From Dyadobacter psychrophilus (lineage in GTDB: Bacteria; Bacteroidota; Bacteroidia; Cytophagales; Spirosomataceae): 64,000 nt of DNA. The notes under the pieces are model-generated. The model ran no database searches and was not told the DNA's origin. It was given only the letters and a program-made list of their open reading frames with translations. Below are positions 9,562 to 18,478 of this stretch, one piece after another; within the stretch, counting starts at the first letter, position 1; each line of letters opens with the position of its first letter. Location: contig NZ_FUZA01000002.1 in NCBI RefSeq assembly GCF_900167945.1, forward strand, positions 744,001-808,000, in the 5' to 3' direction. The position numbers were made by a program, and so were the translations under genes.

Positions 9562-12500
9562 TTATTTGGTCATTGGAACATAAAACTTGCTTTCTTCATC
9601 CTCAGGATCAAGGGAAACACTTTGCGTCGTGCTCTTACCTTGCCCCCATGCAAACAAAAGCGGCAAAATAAACAACGCCGCAAAAGTGGAGGCGATCAGT
9701 CCGCCGATCACCGCGCGGCCAAGTGGTGACGACTGGTCACCTGCCTCACCAAGTCCGCTCGCCATCGGCACCATACCCACCACCATCGCCACGGCTGTCA
9801 TTACGATTGGCCGCAGGCGCAAACCGGCAGATTCCTGGGCAGCGGCAATCGCATCGCCACTGTGTTTCCTCAGCTGCTCGGCATTGGTAATCAGCAGAAC
9901 GGCATTTGAAATAGATACGCCAACCGACATGATAATGCCCATATAAGATTGAAGGTTCAATGTTGAACCAGTGATTATCAGCAATGTCAGCGAACCGAGC
10001 ACAACTGCCGGGACTGTTGCAAGGACGATGGCCGAAACTTTGAATGACTGGAAATTAGCGGCAAGCATTAAAAATATCACCACAATCGCGACGATCAAGC
10101 CGTTTTGCAAACTGTCCAGCGTGTCTGTCAGCGTTTGGCTCATACCCACCAGTTCGACAGAAAGCCCGCGTGGCAGCTCACCCAGGGAGGCAACTGCCTG
10201 CTCAACATCCGCTTTCGCCACACCCAGGTCAATGTTGTTCAAATTTGCAGTTACCGAAAGAACGGGCATCGAACCAAGGTTATCATTTTCTCCGTAAGTC
10301 GTATCCGGCGTAATGGTCGCAATGTCGCCGAGCACGGGGCGGTTCGAATTGCGCAATAGTGGAATTTCGCCCATATCATTGATGCTGTTCATTTTGCTTT
10401 CGGGTATCTGAACCTGCACATTATAGCTGAATCCACCTTTTTCGTCCACCCAGATATTTTTTTCGGTATATCGTGAAGAAGAAGTCGATGCGATCAATGA
10501 CCGCGAAACGTCGCTCATATCGACACCCAGCTGTGCCGCGCGGGTACGGTCTACTTCGATATTGATAGCCGGATATTTATTGGACTGACCCAGTTGTACG
10601 TCACGCAGGTAACTGATCTTTTTCAACTCCGCGATCACTTTTTTCGCATATTGCTCATTCACTTTTTTGTCCCGCCCCGACATCCTGACTTCAATAGGCG
10701 TGGACGATCCCTGGCTCAGAATTTTGTCCGTTAATTCCATTGGCTCAAAAGAAAGGGCGACGTCGGGCTGCGTTTCTTTCACGCGCTGCCTGATTTTTTC
10801 TTTCAATTCTTCCAGATTTATATCAAAGTCTTCGTGTAGCCCAACCTGTAAAACGGCTTCCTGCGGCCCTGCCATCCACAAATAAATGGGGCTGATCGAA
10901 AATAAGGCAGGGTGCTGACCAACGTAGGCGGAGGTAACAGCCACATTTTCCGGTCCGACAATGTCTTTGATGGCTTGAATGGTTTTCAGCGTCTTTTCTT
11001 CCGTTCTCTCAATCCGCGTTCCTTCCGGAGCTCTCAACCGGACCTGAAACTGTTTGCCATTCACTTTGGGCAAAACATCTTTTCCGATTGAATTGAGCAT
11101 GAAACCGGCTAAGACAGTAGTAATAACCAGATAGGCGATCACAATAGGCACGCGGTAGGGAAGGGTGCGCGCAATAAATCGCATAAATCTTACTCTGACA
11201 CGCTCAAAACCTTTCACTTTACCGTCGTTATCTGTATCGGCACGATGGATCAGGTTTTCTTTTTGTGCATCCTTGTCTCTGCTTATGCCTGATGCTGCAA
11301 ACTCTTCGGCATCGCTCATATCCGAACCGTCGGCTTTTTTGTGATGCTTCACTTTCATGATCCAGTTCGCCATCACCGGCACAAAAGTCTGCGCCAGGAA
11401 GTAGGAAACGATCATACTAAAACCGATTGCCAATGCGAGCGGCAGGAAAAGTGACCCGGGAATGCCGCCCATCGTGAATGCAGGCGCAAATACGGCAAGG
11501 ATACAAAACAGGATCAACAACTTGGGAAATGCAATTTCCTGACAGGCATCCCATATGGCGAGCGCCTTTGGTTTACCCATATCAAAATGCTGGTGAATAT
11601 TTTCAATGGTAACCGTACTTTCATCGACCAAAATCCCAATCGCTAACGCCAACCCACTCAGCGTCATAATGTTGATCGTTTGTCCGAAAAGGCTCAGGAA
11701 CAAAACTCCCGATATAATGGAGGTTGGAATGGTCAGGATCACGATCAATGCGCCTCTCGCATCACCCAAGAATAATAACACCATCAAGCCTGTCAGGATC
11801 GCGCCGATGGCTCCCTCTGTCAGCAAACTCATCACGGAATTCATTACATAGGAAGACTGGTCGAATTCGTAACTGATCTTCACATCTTCCGGTAATGTGC
11901 TCTGAATGCGCGGCATCGCCTTTTTTAAGTTTTGTACAACTTCCCAGGTGGAAGCGTCTGCGCTTTTGGCAATACTCAGATACACGCTCCTTTTTCCGTT
12001 CACCAAACCGTAACCAGCCGTAATATCTGCGCCATCTTCCACCGTCGCCACATCGCGCAGATAAAGATTTTGAACGGAGCCTTTGAACAAAGGAATGGTT
12101 TCAAAATCCTTGATATTGCGAACCGTCGTATTGGTAGGGGTAATGAAGTTTTTATCCCCGATTCTGACGTTACCCGAGGGAGCGGTCTGATTGTTAACAC
12201 GCAAGGCTTCAACCAGTTGGTCGGCAGAAATGTTATGCGAGCGCATCAACTCAGGATCGGCCTTGATCACAATTGTACGGATGTTACCACCAAAAGGCGG
12301 AGCTGAAACCAGACCGGGAATAGACGTAAACGTAGATCTGACGTAAACGTTTGCCATATCCAGCAACTCATTGTTACTCCGTTTTTCACTGCTGATCACA
12401 AGCTGCCCAACCGGTAATGTGGAGGCGTCGAAACGGATAATGAAGGGTGGGTTGGAGCCCGGAGGAAAAATGGCCTGCGCCCGGTTTGTGAACGAACTAA

Positions 12501-12822
12501 GCTCGGCTGAGGCCTGCGCCATGTTTGTGCCGGGATAGAAATTGATTTTCATCAATGTCAGCCCCTGGATATTTTTAGTTTCAATGGACTTGATGCCATT
12601 GACATACAGCAGGATATTAATGTATTGTTTGGCAAAAAAAGTCTCCATCTGTGTCGGCGTATAGCCGCCAAACGGGTGGGCAATGTACATAACCGGCAGA
12701 TCGAGTTTTGGGAAAATGTCCACCTTGATCGTCCGGACTGCATTGATACCAAAGAAAAATAAGCCGGCCACTAAAACCATGATGGTAATCGGCTTACGTA
12801 ATGCGAAACGTATTAAATCCAT
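9562..12822 (-). CDS. RND efflux transporter permease with EF-hand-like insertion
   Basis: Proton-driven inner-membrane export pump of the AcrB/CusA superfamily, 1086 residues with the expected 12 membrane segments in two halves. TM4 carries GILVDES (Asp400, Glu401), where AcrB has an Asp-Asp relay pair, so coupling probably uses Asp400. The two periplasmic porter regions are visible after TM1 and TM7. The linker between TM6 and TM7 (about 495-545) is longer than usual and highly charged; it contains DTDNDGKVKGFE at residues 529-540, a perfect match to the 12-residue EF-hand calcium loop. Substrates are unknown; drug or metal export are both possible. It sits between the TolC and adaptor genes. 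Confidence 0.93.
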   Translation of the reverse strand: MDLIRFALRKPITIMVLVAGLFFFGINAVRTIKVDIFPKLDLPVMYIAHPFGGYTPTQMETFFAKQYINILLYVNGIKSIETKNIQGLTLMKINFYPGTNMAQASAELSSFTNRAQAIFPPGSNPPFIIRFDASTLPVGQLVISSEKRSNNELLDMANVYVRSTFTSIPGLVSAPPFGGNIRTIVIKADPELMRSHNISADQLVEALRVNNQTAPSGNVRIGDKNFITPTNTTVRNIKDFETIPLFKGSVQNLYLRDVATVEDGADITAGYGLVNGKRSVYLSIAKSADASTWEVVQNLKKAMPRIQSTLPEDVKISYEFDQSSYVMNSVMSLLTEGAIGAILTGLMVLLFLGDARGALIVILTIPTSIISGVLFLSLFGQTINIMTLSGLALAIGILVDESTVTIENIHQHFDMGKPKALAIWDACQEIAFPKLLILFCILAVFAPAFTMGGIPGSLFLPLALAIGFSMIVSYFLAQTFVPVMANWIMKVKHHKKADGSDMSDAEEFAASGISRDKDAQKENLIHRADTDNDGKVKGFERVRVRFMRFIARTLPYRVPIVIAYLVITTVLAGFMLNSIGKDVLPKVNGKQFQVRLRAPEGTRIERTEEKTLKTIQAIKDIVGPENVAVTSAYVGQHPALFSISPIYLWMAGPQEAVLQVGLHEDFDINLEELKEKIRQRVKETQPDVALSFEPMELTDKILSQGSSTPIEVRMSGRDKKVNEQYAKKVIAELKKISYLRDVQLGQSNKYPAINIEVDRTRAAQLGVDMSDVSRSLIASTSSSRYTEKNIWVDEKGGFSYNVQVQIPESKMNSINDMGEIPLLRNSNRPVLGDIATITPDTTYGENDNLGSMPVLSVTANLNNIDLGVAKADVEQAVASLGELPRGLSVELVGMSQTLTDTLDSLQNGLIVAIVVIFLMLAANFQSFKVSAIVLATVPAVVLGSLTLLIITGSTLNLQSYMGIIMSVGVSISNAVLLITNAEQLRKHSGDAIAAAQESAGLRLRPIVMTAVAMVVGMVPMASGLGEAGDQSSPLGRAVIGGLIASTFAALFILPLLFAWGQGKSTTQSVSLDPEDEESKFYVPMTK
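11203..11238 (-). other. EF-hand-like calcium loop encoded inside the RND pump
   Basis: Codons 529-540 spell D-T-D-N-D-G-K-V-K-G-F-E. Positions 1, 3, 5 and 12 are acidic, position 6 is Gly and position 8 is hydrophobic, exactly as in a canonical EF-hand. It is preceded by a charged helix-like stretch (KDAQKENLIHRA) and followed by another (RVRVRFMRF). Predicted location is the cytoplasmic TM6-TM7 linker. Calcium binding is inferred from the motif. Confidence 0.6.
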
Positions 12823-12863
12823 ATTTAGTGGTCGGGTTGGTTGGGGTTGACCAATTCAAAAAA

Positions 12864-14252
12864 TCATTGATTCATAAAAATGTTAAAATCGCCCGCAGCG
12901 GCAGCTTTAAGCAATAATGCCTGCCATAAGTTGCTTAATGCAATGTCGCGGTTGGTTTCCGCGCGTGTCAGGATGTAAAGGGACTGTGTAACGTCCACGA
13001 TGTTGCTCAGGCCATTTTTATATAAAACACTTTTTTGCAGATAAGCGTCCGACGCAGATTTAACCTGTACAGGGGCCTCCTGGAAATTCAAAGTCGCGTT
13101 CCTGATCTTATTTTCAGATAAAAGAAGCTGGTTCTTGATCTGTTGGTCGGCCAGATTATATTCTTCTTTTAATGCATTGGATATAAAATTCTGGGCTAAA
13201 ACCTGCTGCCTGGTTCTTAGGATTCCTGTCATATTCCAGGTGGCGCCGATTCCGATCAGGTAATTGGCCCGGACCGGCTTGATGCCCTCGAAATAATTTT
13301 GCGTGTAAGCGTGCTGATCGGTAGCATAAGAAGACGAAAAACCGGCTCCACGACCTTGAAAGACTCCAAATGCGGTAAATGTGGGCATTCCCAGCGTCTG
13401 AAAATATTTGGCCTGCTGATTACTGACGGCAATGCGGTTGGCATAATATTGCAGCAAAGGATGGCTTTCAGTTTTATAAACCGAGTCGGATAACGACCGC
13501 GGCATTTTTGTAATGAACATGGTGTCCAGTACAAATTGCTGATCCGTGACGCCCATTAACCGGGCAAGCGTGTTGGCCTGCTCCTGCTCGAAATCCCTGG
13601 CCTGCGTAATGCTGATCTTCGCATTGGAAACCTCTGCATTGGCCAGAGAAGAGTCAACGCCGGGAATCAGGCCGTTTTTTGCTCTGGTAACCACCACATT
13701 TTTGAGCCCGTTAGCCCGTTCTAGATTGTTTTGCCAGGACTGGGTCAGTCGCTGGGCTGCAAGTAAATTCAGGTAAGCCGCCGCGACCCGGATGCTGTGT
13801 TGAAATTGCTCTTGTGCAAGGTCACTTTCGTCACGCGTAACAATGGACTGGGAAACATTGATGCGTTCGCGAGCACGGCCAAATGCAAAGAAATCCCAGT
13901 TTACATTCGTCAGATAAAGTGCGCCAAATGCAGCATTCCAGTTTTGCTTCGGAAGTGGCAGACCCGACGAGGCAACTGAAAGTCCGAGACCATAAAGCGG
14001 GCCGTTCTGGCCGTTTACAGTTCCGTAATCCTGCTGGGCAGATAAGTTGAAGTTGGGCAGATACTCTTTTTTGCTTTGCTGCACCGTTGCTTTCGAGGCA
14101 TTGAGGTAATTGTTTTTTGCCTTGATGCTGGCGTAGTTGGTAAGCGCGGTTTCAACTGCGTTATTCAATGTTAAAACCTGCGCGTTAAGTCCAAGACTTA
14201 TAAAAAGGAGGTTTACTAATAAAAATATGGAGCGGGTAGGACGGATCGACAT
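12864..14252 (-). CDS. TolC family outer membrane channel
   Basis: Outer-membrane exit duct for the RND pump encoded downstream. A signal peptide ends near residue 25 (LGLNAQ). The sequence shows the two-fold repeated long helices of TolC: the first near LNNAVETALTNYASIKAKNNYL and AAYLNLLAAQRLTQSW, the second near EEYNLADQQIKNQLLLSENKIRN and SDAYLQKSVLYKNGLSNIVDVTQ. 462 residues fits the family. It is the first gene of the operon; the pump gene starts 41 bases later. Confidence 0.93.
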   Translation of the reverse strand: MSIRPTRSIFLLVNLLFISLGLNAQVLTLNNAVETALTNYASIKAKNNYLNASKATVQQSKKEYLPNFNLSAQQDYGTVNGQNGPLYGLGLSVASSGLPLPKQNWNAAFGALYLTNVNWDFFAFGRARERINVSQSIVTRDESDLAQEQFQHSIRVAAAYLNLLAAQRLTQSWQNNLERANGLKNVVVTRAKNGLIPGVDSSLANAEVSNAKISITQARDFEQEQANTLARLMGVTDQQFVLDTMFITKMPRSLSDSVYKTESHPLLQYYANRIAVSNQQAKYFQTLGMPTFTAFGVFQGRGAGFSSSYATDQHAYTQNYFEGIKPVRANYLIGIGATWNMTGILRTRQQVLAQNFISNALKEEYNLADQQIKNQLLLSENKIRNATLNFQEAPVQVKSASDAYLQKSVLYKNGLSNIVDVTQSLYILTRAETNRDIALSNLWQALLLKAAAAGDFNIFMNQ

Positions 14253-14274
14253 ATGTGGCTGTCAGATTTTGATG

Positions 14275-14282
14275 CAAATGTA
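14275..14282 (-). promoter_or_regulatory. Candidate -7 box of the TolC-RND-adaptor operon
   Basis: On the minus strand the octamer TACATTTG matches the Bacteroidota sigma factor -7 consensus TAnnTTTG and lies 23 bases upstream of the TolC start codon. I found no convincing -33 TTG at the usual spacing, so this is a weak call. Confidence 0.4.
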
Positions 14283-14344
14283 TGGAAGTAACCGCGTGTA
14301 ATCTTTACTGCTTTCAAACAATATCTTATAAAATTCAAACATAG

Positions 14345-15256
14345 TTACCTGACATGTGTCCGGTAAGACTTGGGCGTTACACCTGTCTGTTTCTTAAAGA
14401 GGTTGTTGAAATAGGCCGGATATTCAAATCCCAGGCAAAATGCAATTTCTGCAACACTCCAGTTCGAGTGCCTCAGCATGATCTTTGACTGCGATAATAT
14501 CCGGTCGATAATGTGCTCTGTAGTGGTTTTACCCGTATTCTCTTTTAATGTACGGTTGAGGTGATTTACGTGGACGCCAAGCCTTGCGGCAAAGTCTTTG
14601 GCCGTTTTCAGTTTAAGCTTATGCTCAGGCGATTCGATTGGGAATTGCCTTTCCAGAAGTTCCTGAAACTGGGACGAAAGCCGCGCCGACCCGTTCGCAT
14701 GAAGGTCCTGCATTTCCGAAGGCTGCATTTTCATCGCTTCATGCGCGATCACATTCACATAGTTGCGCATCAGATCATACTTATGCACGTAATTCGATTC
14801 AATATCAGCCTGCATCTTGTTGAACACACCTAGCAGATATTGCTCCTGCGCCGGATCTATAAAATACACCGGAATGCCGTCTGTCCGCAGGATAGGACAA
14901 TCATTGACTGTCATCGAGCGGGTCATTGTGCTCAGGAAATGGTCAGTGAAGAGGCAAAAGTATCCGGACTGGTCTTCTGAGGTGGCTTGCCAGGAATAAG
15001 GTACATTGCGATTAAAAAAAACCAGTGCATTTCGGTTGACCTCGATCTGCTGGTCTCCATAAGAAATCCTCCCTTTTCCAAGGATCAGTGAAATCTTGTA
15101 AAAATCTCTTCTCGCATAGGAGGTATACTTATTACAGAACACACGGGAAAATACATTAAAATGCCCCTCATCCCCGGTGGATTTGTCGGGTCCTTTAAGT
15201 CCTCTGGCCGCCGGGTGGGTCTGATAGAAATGTTCTACGCTCTCACTTAATATCAT
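14345..15256 (-). CDS. AraC family transcriptional regulator
   Basis: 303 residues: an N-terminal cupin-like ligand-sensing half (about 30-170; strands such as RISYGDQQIEVNRNALVFFNRNVPYSWQ) and a C-terminal double helix-turn-helix (about 205-303; FAARLGVHVNHLNRTLKENTG, then WSVAEIAFCLGFEYPAYFNNLFKKQTGVTPKSYR). It lies just upstream of the efflux operon on the same strand, 92 bases away, and may control it; this is inference from position. A candidate -7 box (TAGTTTTG, minus strand, 15365-15372) lies about 110 bases upstream of the start. Confidence 0.92.
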   Translation of the reverse strand: MILSESVEHFYQTHPAARGLKGPDKSTGDEGHFNVFSRVFCNKYTSYARRDFYKISLILGKGRISYGDQQIEVNRNALVFFNRNVPYSWQATSEDQSGYFCLFTDHFLSTMTRSMTVNDCPILRTDGIPVYFIDPAQEQYLLGVFNKMQADIESNYVHKYDLMRNYVNVIAHEAMKMQPSEMQDLHANGSARLSSQFQELLERQFPIESPEHKLKLKTAKDFAARLGVHVNHLNRTLKENTGKTTTEHIIDRILSQSKIMLRHSNWSVAEIAFCLGFEYPAYFNNLFKKQTGVTPKSYRTHVR

Positions 15257-15418
15257 TTGCTGAAATTATGAAATTCAAATATTCGCAACAAATCAGCAGC
15301 GTTAAAATTTCATTATAGTTGACGTAAGCTTGATATCGTTATATTTTTTCAAATTTTAGCAAAACAAAACTATATCGGAGCAAAGAAAGAAGGGGGGCCT
15401 TGCCCGGGGAAGAAGAAA

Positions 15419-15449
15419 AGGGGCAACCGGCACAATGCTGGTTACCCCT
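15419..15449 (-). terminator. Intrinsic terminator of the RidA-like gene
   Basis: A 14-bp stem with one mismatch (AGGGGTAACCAGCA / TGCCGGTTGCCCCT on the minus strand) with a three-base loop is followed on the minus strand by TTTCTTCTT. It lies 27 bases after the stop codon of the RidA-like gene. Confidence 0.75.
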
Positions 15450-15475
15450 GACTTATTAATACGATAACCGGTGCC

Positions 15476-15865
15476 CTACTTCACAAGCGTCGCTTCCAGT
15501 TCCACACATAGCGTTTCATAAAGTGTTTTTACCTCAACAACTGTCGAAACTTGCTTTATTTCGTTTTTGGCGACCCAATCGGTGAATGTGTCGAAGACCG
15601 AGAAAAATTCCGGGTGGTTGGTCGTGTAAATATTCAGACGGGCGATGTTTTTGAGTTCGTATCCGGCCTTACTGACGACCTGCTCCAGATTATGCATGGC
15701 CAGGAGCAGCTGGGTGCGCATGTCCGCGTCGCTTGATGTGCCGTCGGGATGCACGGCCGCCTGACCGGCACAGTACAATGTGCTTTCAATATGCTTCACT
15801 TCCACGCCCTGATTGTAGGAGCGATCGTCCTGCCATTTCCAGGGGTTGATGATACTTTTTTCCAT
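15476..15865 (-). CDS. RidA/YjgF-family protein lacking the catalytic arginine
   Basis: Small YjgF/YER057c/UK114 fold protein of 129 residues, normally a trimer. Family features are QAAVHPDGTSSDADMRTQ and MHNLEQVVSKAGYELKNIARLNIYTT. In true RidA imine deaminases an Arg stands in the PARS-x-VEV strip near residue 105; here the matching strip reads KQVSTVVEV, with no Arg, so enamine/imine hydrolysis of the RidA type is unlikely and another small-molecule role is more probable. It follows the Crp/Fnr gene after 94 bases and has its own candidate -7 box and a Crp-like palindrome upstream. Confidence 0.88.
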   Translation of the reverse strand: MEKSIINPWKWQDDRSYNQGVEVKHIESTLYCAGQAAVHPDGTSSDADMRTQLLLAMHNLEQVVSKAGYELKNIARLNIYTTNHPEFFSVFDTFTDWVAKNEIKQVSTVVEVKTLYETLCVELEATLVK

Positions 15866-15890
15866 TTTTAGACTTATTTGATTTCCAATG

Positions 15891-15898
15891 CAAACTTA
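15891..15898 (-). promoter_or_regulatory. Candidate -7 box of the RidA-like gene
   Basis: TAAGTTTG on the minus strand matches TAnnTTTG and would give a transcript start roughly 20 bases before the ATG at 15865. No clear -33 element is seen. Confidence 0.4.
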
Positions 15899-15942
15899 GC
15901 GATCGCATCGAAAACCGTCCCGTGACCTGCCTCACGACTTTG

Positions 15943-15960
15943 GTGTGCGGTAGATCACAC
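15943..15960. promoter_or_regulatory. Crp/Fnr-like palindrome upstream of the RidA-like gene
   Basis: GTGTGCGGTAGATCACAC is an 18-base near-palindrome with half-sites GTGTG and CACAC, close to the TGTGA-N6-TCACA operator used by the Crp/Fnr family. It starts at the last base of the Crp/Fnr gene and lies about 45 bases upstream of the candidate -7 box, a normal activator distance. Confidence 0.45.
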
Positions 15961-16541
15961 TAAAAGTCCAGCCTGCTAAGGGTTTCGCGGGAAACACCCA
16001 GATATGCAGCGAGTTGCGTCTTGGGCAGGCGTTGCAGCAGCGAAGGATGCTGTCCGGCGAACTGCTTATAGCGTTCCTGGGCGCTGGATGTCATGAGAGA
16101 AAGAATGCGGCGCTGGCCCGCTAGAAAGCCAGCCATTACTTTTTCCAGAAAGAAATGCTCGATTTTGGGCAGCCCGGCGCGTAATGCATTAAAATCGTCC
16201 AGCGACAAGCATAGCGCTTCGGTATCTTCGAGGCATTCCATAGAAAGTGTCGCCTTCGTGCGGGTGTAGTAAGCCTCAAAGTCGTTGTCCCACCAATCCT
16301 CCATTGCGAAGGCTAAAATGTATTGTTTTTCGGTCTCCTCGTCCGTGTAAACCAGCTTTGTCAGGCCCGACAGCAGAAAATAGTTATAGGGCACCGGCTC
16401 TCCCCGCTGCACCATAAACTGATGTTTTTTGAACTTCCTGAAAACGAAATGCTTCTCAACGAATGCATATTCGGCGTCCGTTAAAGGCACTAGTCTTTCA
16501 ATGTGTTGCCGCAATTTTGAGTGCATCATGTAATTGAGCAT
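15960..16541 (-). CDS. Crp/Fnr family transcriptional regulator
   Basis: 193 residues with an N-terminal cyclic-nucleotide-binding-like beta roll (KHQFMVQRGEPVPYNYFLLSGLTKLV) and a C-terminal winged helix ending in LPKTQLAAYLGVSRETLSRLDF. This short Bacteroidota subgroup usually lacks the cAMP-contact residues and senses unknown signals. The protein ends almost directly after the recognition helix, shorter than many relatives. The listed start overlaps the upstream AraC gene by 16 bases; an in-frame ATG at 16526 removes most of that overlap. It is the third gene of an aldo/keto reductase-AraC-Crp run. Confidence 0.88.
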   Translation of the reverse strand: MLNYMMHSKLRQHIERLVPLTDAEYAFVEKHFVFRKFKKHQFMVQRGEPVPYNYFLLSGLTKLVYTDEETEKQYILAFAMEDWWDNDFEAYYTRTKATLSMECLEDTEALCLSLDDFNALRAGLPKIEHFFLEKVMAGFLAGQRRILSLMTSSAQERYKQFAGQHPSLLQRLPKTQLAAYLGVSRETLSRLDF

Positions 16542-17359
16542 TTCAGTGCGTTAGGTGTTACGCCAAATTTCTTTTTGAAGGAATGTGAAAAATGTGACAG
16601 GCTTTCAAAGCCCAGGTCGAGATAAATGGCTGAGGGTTTTTCATGTTTGGTTTCGATGAGGTGTTTTGCTTCGGTTAGTCGTTTGTCTTGCAGCCATTGC
16701 CGCGGTGGAACACCGAAGGTTTTCAGAAAATCGCGTTTGAAGGCTGCCAGACTGCGGCCGGTAAGCTTCGCAAATTTTTCAATGGGGACATTGAAATGAA
16801 AATTACTAAGCATGAACCTTTCCAGGTCGATCTTATAAGGTTGTGAAAAGTCGAACAAAAAATTGCGGAGTCCGGGCACGGCAAGCAACAATAATTTAAC
16901 ACCTTCCTTCACTTTCAGGATGCCCATTTCGTCCGTCATGGCCGCTCCCGAACTTCGGGCGTAGGGAATGATCGATTGAAAATATCCCTGCAGGAATTCG
17001 TTGGATGGAATCAGAAGATTGGGCGGGCCGATGTATTTCTGGTCCGATTCAAGCTTTTCTTCCAGCACAATCCTGCGCAACAGGTCTTCCTGCAGGGATA
17101 TTACAACCGTTTCATAATGAGCAGACGGGGAGCCTGCGGGCCCCGGAGTCTTGGTAAGTGTGCCCAGCTGGTTTCTGCCGACCAGCAGCATTTCCCCTCC
17201 CGTCATTGAAATTTTTTGTGAGGAGGTTTCCAGGGTAAATTGTCCCGAAACCTGCAATACCAATGTATGATGGTTCCAAAAACAGACTTTCTCTTTCCGC
17301 TCAGCAGAGAGGTAAGAATAAAAGATCACACCGGGAAGGATTTCTGCTGGACTGGTCAT
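16526..17359 (-). CDS. AraC family transcriptional regulator
   Basis: 277 residues. The N-terminal half is a cupin-like sensor domain of the ExsA-type seen in many Bacteroidota regulators. The C-terminal half is a double helix-turn-helix (FAKLTGRSLAAFKRDFLKTFGVPPRQW and PSAIYLDLGFESLSHFSHSFKKKFGVTPN). Its start codon abuts the stop codon of the aldo/keto reductase gene and its end overlaps the Crp/Fnr gene, so the three are probably one transcript. Confidence 0.92.
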   Translation of the reverse strand: MTSPAEILPGVIFYSYLSAERKEKVCFWNHHTLVLQVSGQFTLETSSQKISMTGGEMLLVGRNQLGTLTKTPGPAGSPSAHYETVVISLQEDLLRRIVLEEKLESDQKYIGPPNLLIPSNEFLQGYFQSIIPYARSSGAAMTDEMGILKVKEGVKLLLLAVPGLRNFLFDFSQPYKIDLERFMLSNFHFNVPIEKFAKLTGRSLAAFKRDFLKTFGVPPRQWLQDKRLTEAKHLIETKHEKPSAIYLDLGFESLSHFSHSFKKKFGVTPNALKCSIT

Positions 17360-18331
17360 TTAGCGTTGTAAGTAAGTGCCGCCAAGGATCGCACCTTTTG
17401 CAAAAGTAGTGTTTAAGGTGTTCAATTCTTCCGGAGTAAACACAATATCCATGGCTGCTATATTTTCGGGCAAACGCGACCTGCGGCTCATGCTCACCAA
17501 AGGCATAATGTGCTCGCCCTGCGCATTCACCCAAGCGATCGCAGCCTGTGTTGGCGTACAACCCTTATGGTTGGCAAGTTGCTTTAAAACTTCTACTTTT
17601 TCCAGGTTACTAATCAGGTTGTCGCCTTGGAAGCGGGAAAAATGGTTCCGGTGATCATTTTCTGCAAGCGGCGCTTTCAATTCACCGGTTAGTAACCCCT
17701 CCGCCGTATTAGCGAAAGCCACTACACCCATGCCCAATTCCTTTGCTGTTGGCAGCAGATCGCTTTCTATCTGACGGTCGGCCAGTGAATAACCAATCTC
17801 TAACGCGCTAATGGCGTGAATGCTGTTGGCTTTACGCAGTTGGTCAGCCGTAATTTCGGATACGCCAATGTAGCGCACTTTGCCTTCTTTGATCAGGTCA
17901 GCGACCGTTCCGATAATGTCCTCCACGGGTACGCTGCCATCCATTCGGCTGGGCTGGTACAGATCAATGGTCTCAATGCCCAAACGCGTCAAAGAGTAGT
18001 TTATGAAGTTTTTGATCGCGATAGGGCGCAGGTCCAATCCCAGCCATTGACCGTTGTGAAAGATAGCGCCAAATTTTACACTGATGAACGCATCGTCGCG
18101 CCTTCCCTTAATGGCTTTGCCTATCAACATTTCATTATGACCGGCACCATAAAAGTCTCCGGTGTTTAAAAAGTTAATGCCATGATCCAATGCTTCATGG
18201 ATCGTCGCGATGCTCTCTGCTTCGTCAGGTGTAGAACTGCCCCAGACAGACGACATACGCATACAGCCCAAACCAAGTTTGGACACGAACGGGCCATTTT
18301 GACCCAGCTGAATTTTTTTGATGTTTTTCAT
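17360..18331 (-). CDS. Aldo/keto reductase with substituted catalytic His
   Basis: Soluble NADPH-dependent aldo/keto reductase-fold enzyme of 323 residues. An upstream in-frame start (18382) would add 17 residues with no family match, so the ATG in front of KNIKKIQLGQNGP was chosen. Visible features are LGLGCMRM, the GDFYGAGHNEMLIG segment with catalytic Asp/Tyr, and VSVKFG with the catalytic Lys. The usual His segment (LYQ-x-HR) reads DLYQPSRMD, so the tetrad His is replaced, as in a subgroup of bacterial members. Substrate unknown. First gene of the run with AraC and Crp/Fnr regulators. Confidence 0.9.
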   Translation of the reverse strand: MKNIKKIQLGQNGPFVSKLGLGCMRMSSVWGSSTPDEAESIATIHEALDHGINFLNTGDFYGAGHNEMLIGKAIKGRRDDAFISVKFGAIFHNGQWLGLDLRPIAIKNFINYSLTRLGIETIDLYQPSRMDGSVPVEDIIGTVADLIKEGKVRYIGVSEITADQLRKANSIHAISALEIGYSLADRQIESDLLPTAKELGMGVVAFANTAEGLLTGELKAPLAENDHRNHFSRFQGDNLISNLEKVEVLKQLANHKGCTPTQAAIAWVNAQGEHIMPLVSMSRRSRLPENIAAMDIVFTPEELNTLNTTFAKGAILGGTYLQR

Positions 18332-18478
18332 AATGCAAAGATCAACCTTCCCATCGGAGTGGAAGTTGCTTGCATGGCTCAAATGTTTTGCTCCTACGGC
18401 TCACTTGTGGCGAAGCGTTTTCAAAAGTCCGGTAGGACGGGAGTGGCATGCTTTAAGATAAAGCCAGCTGATTGTTTT

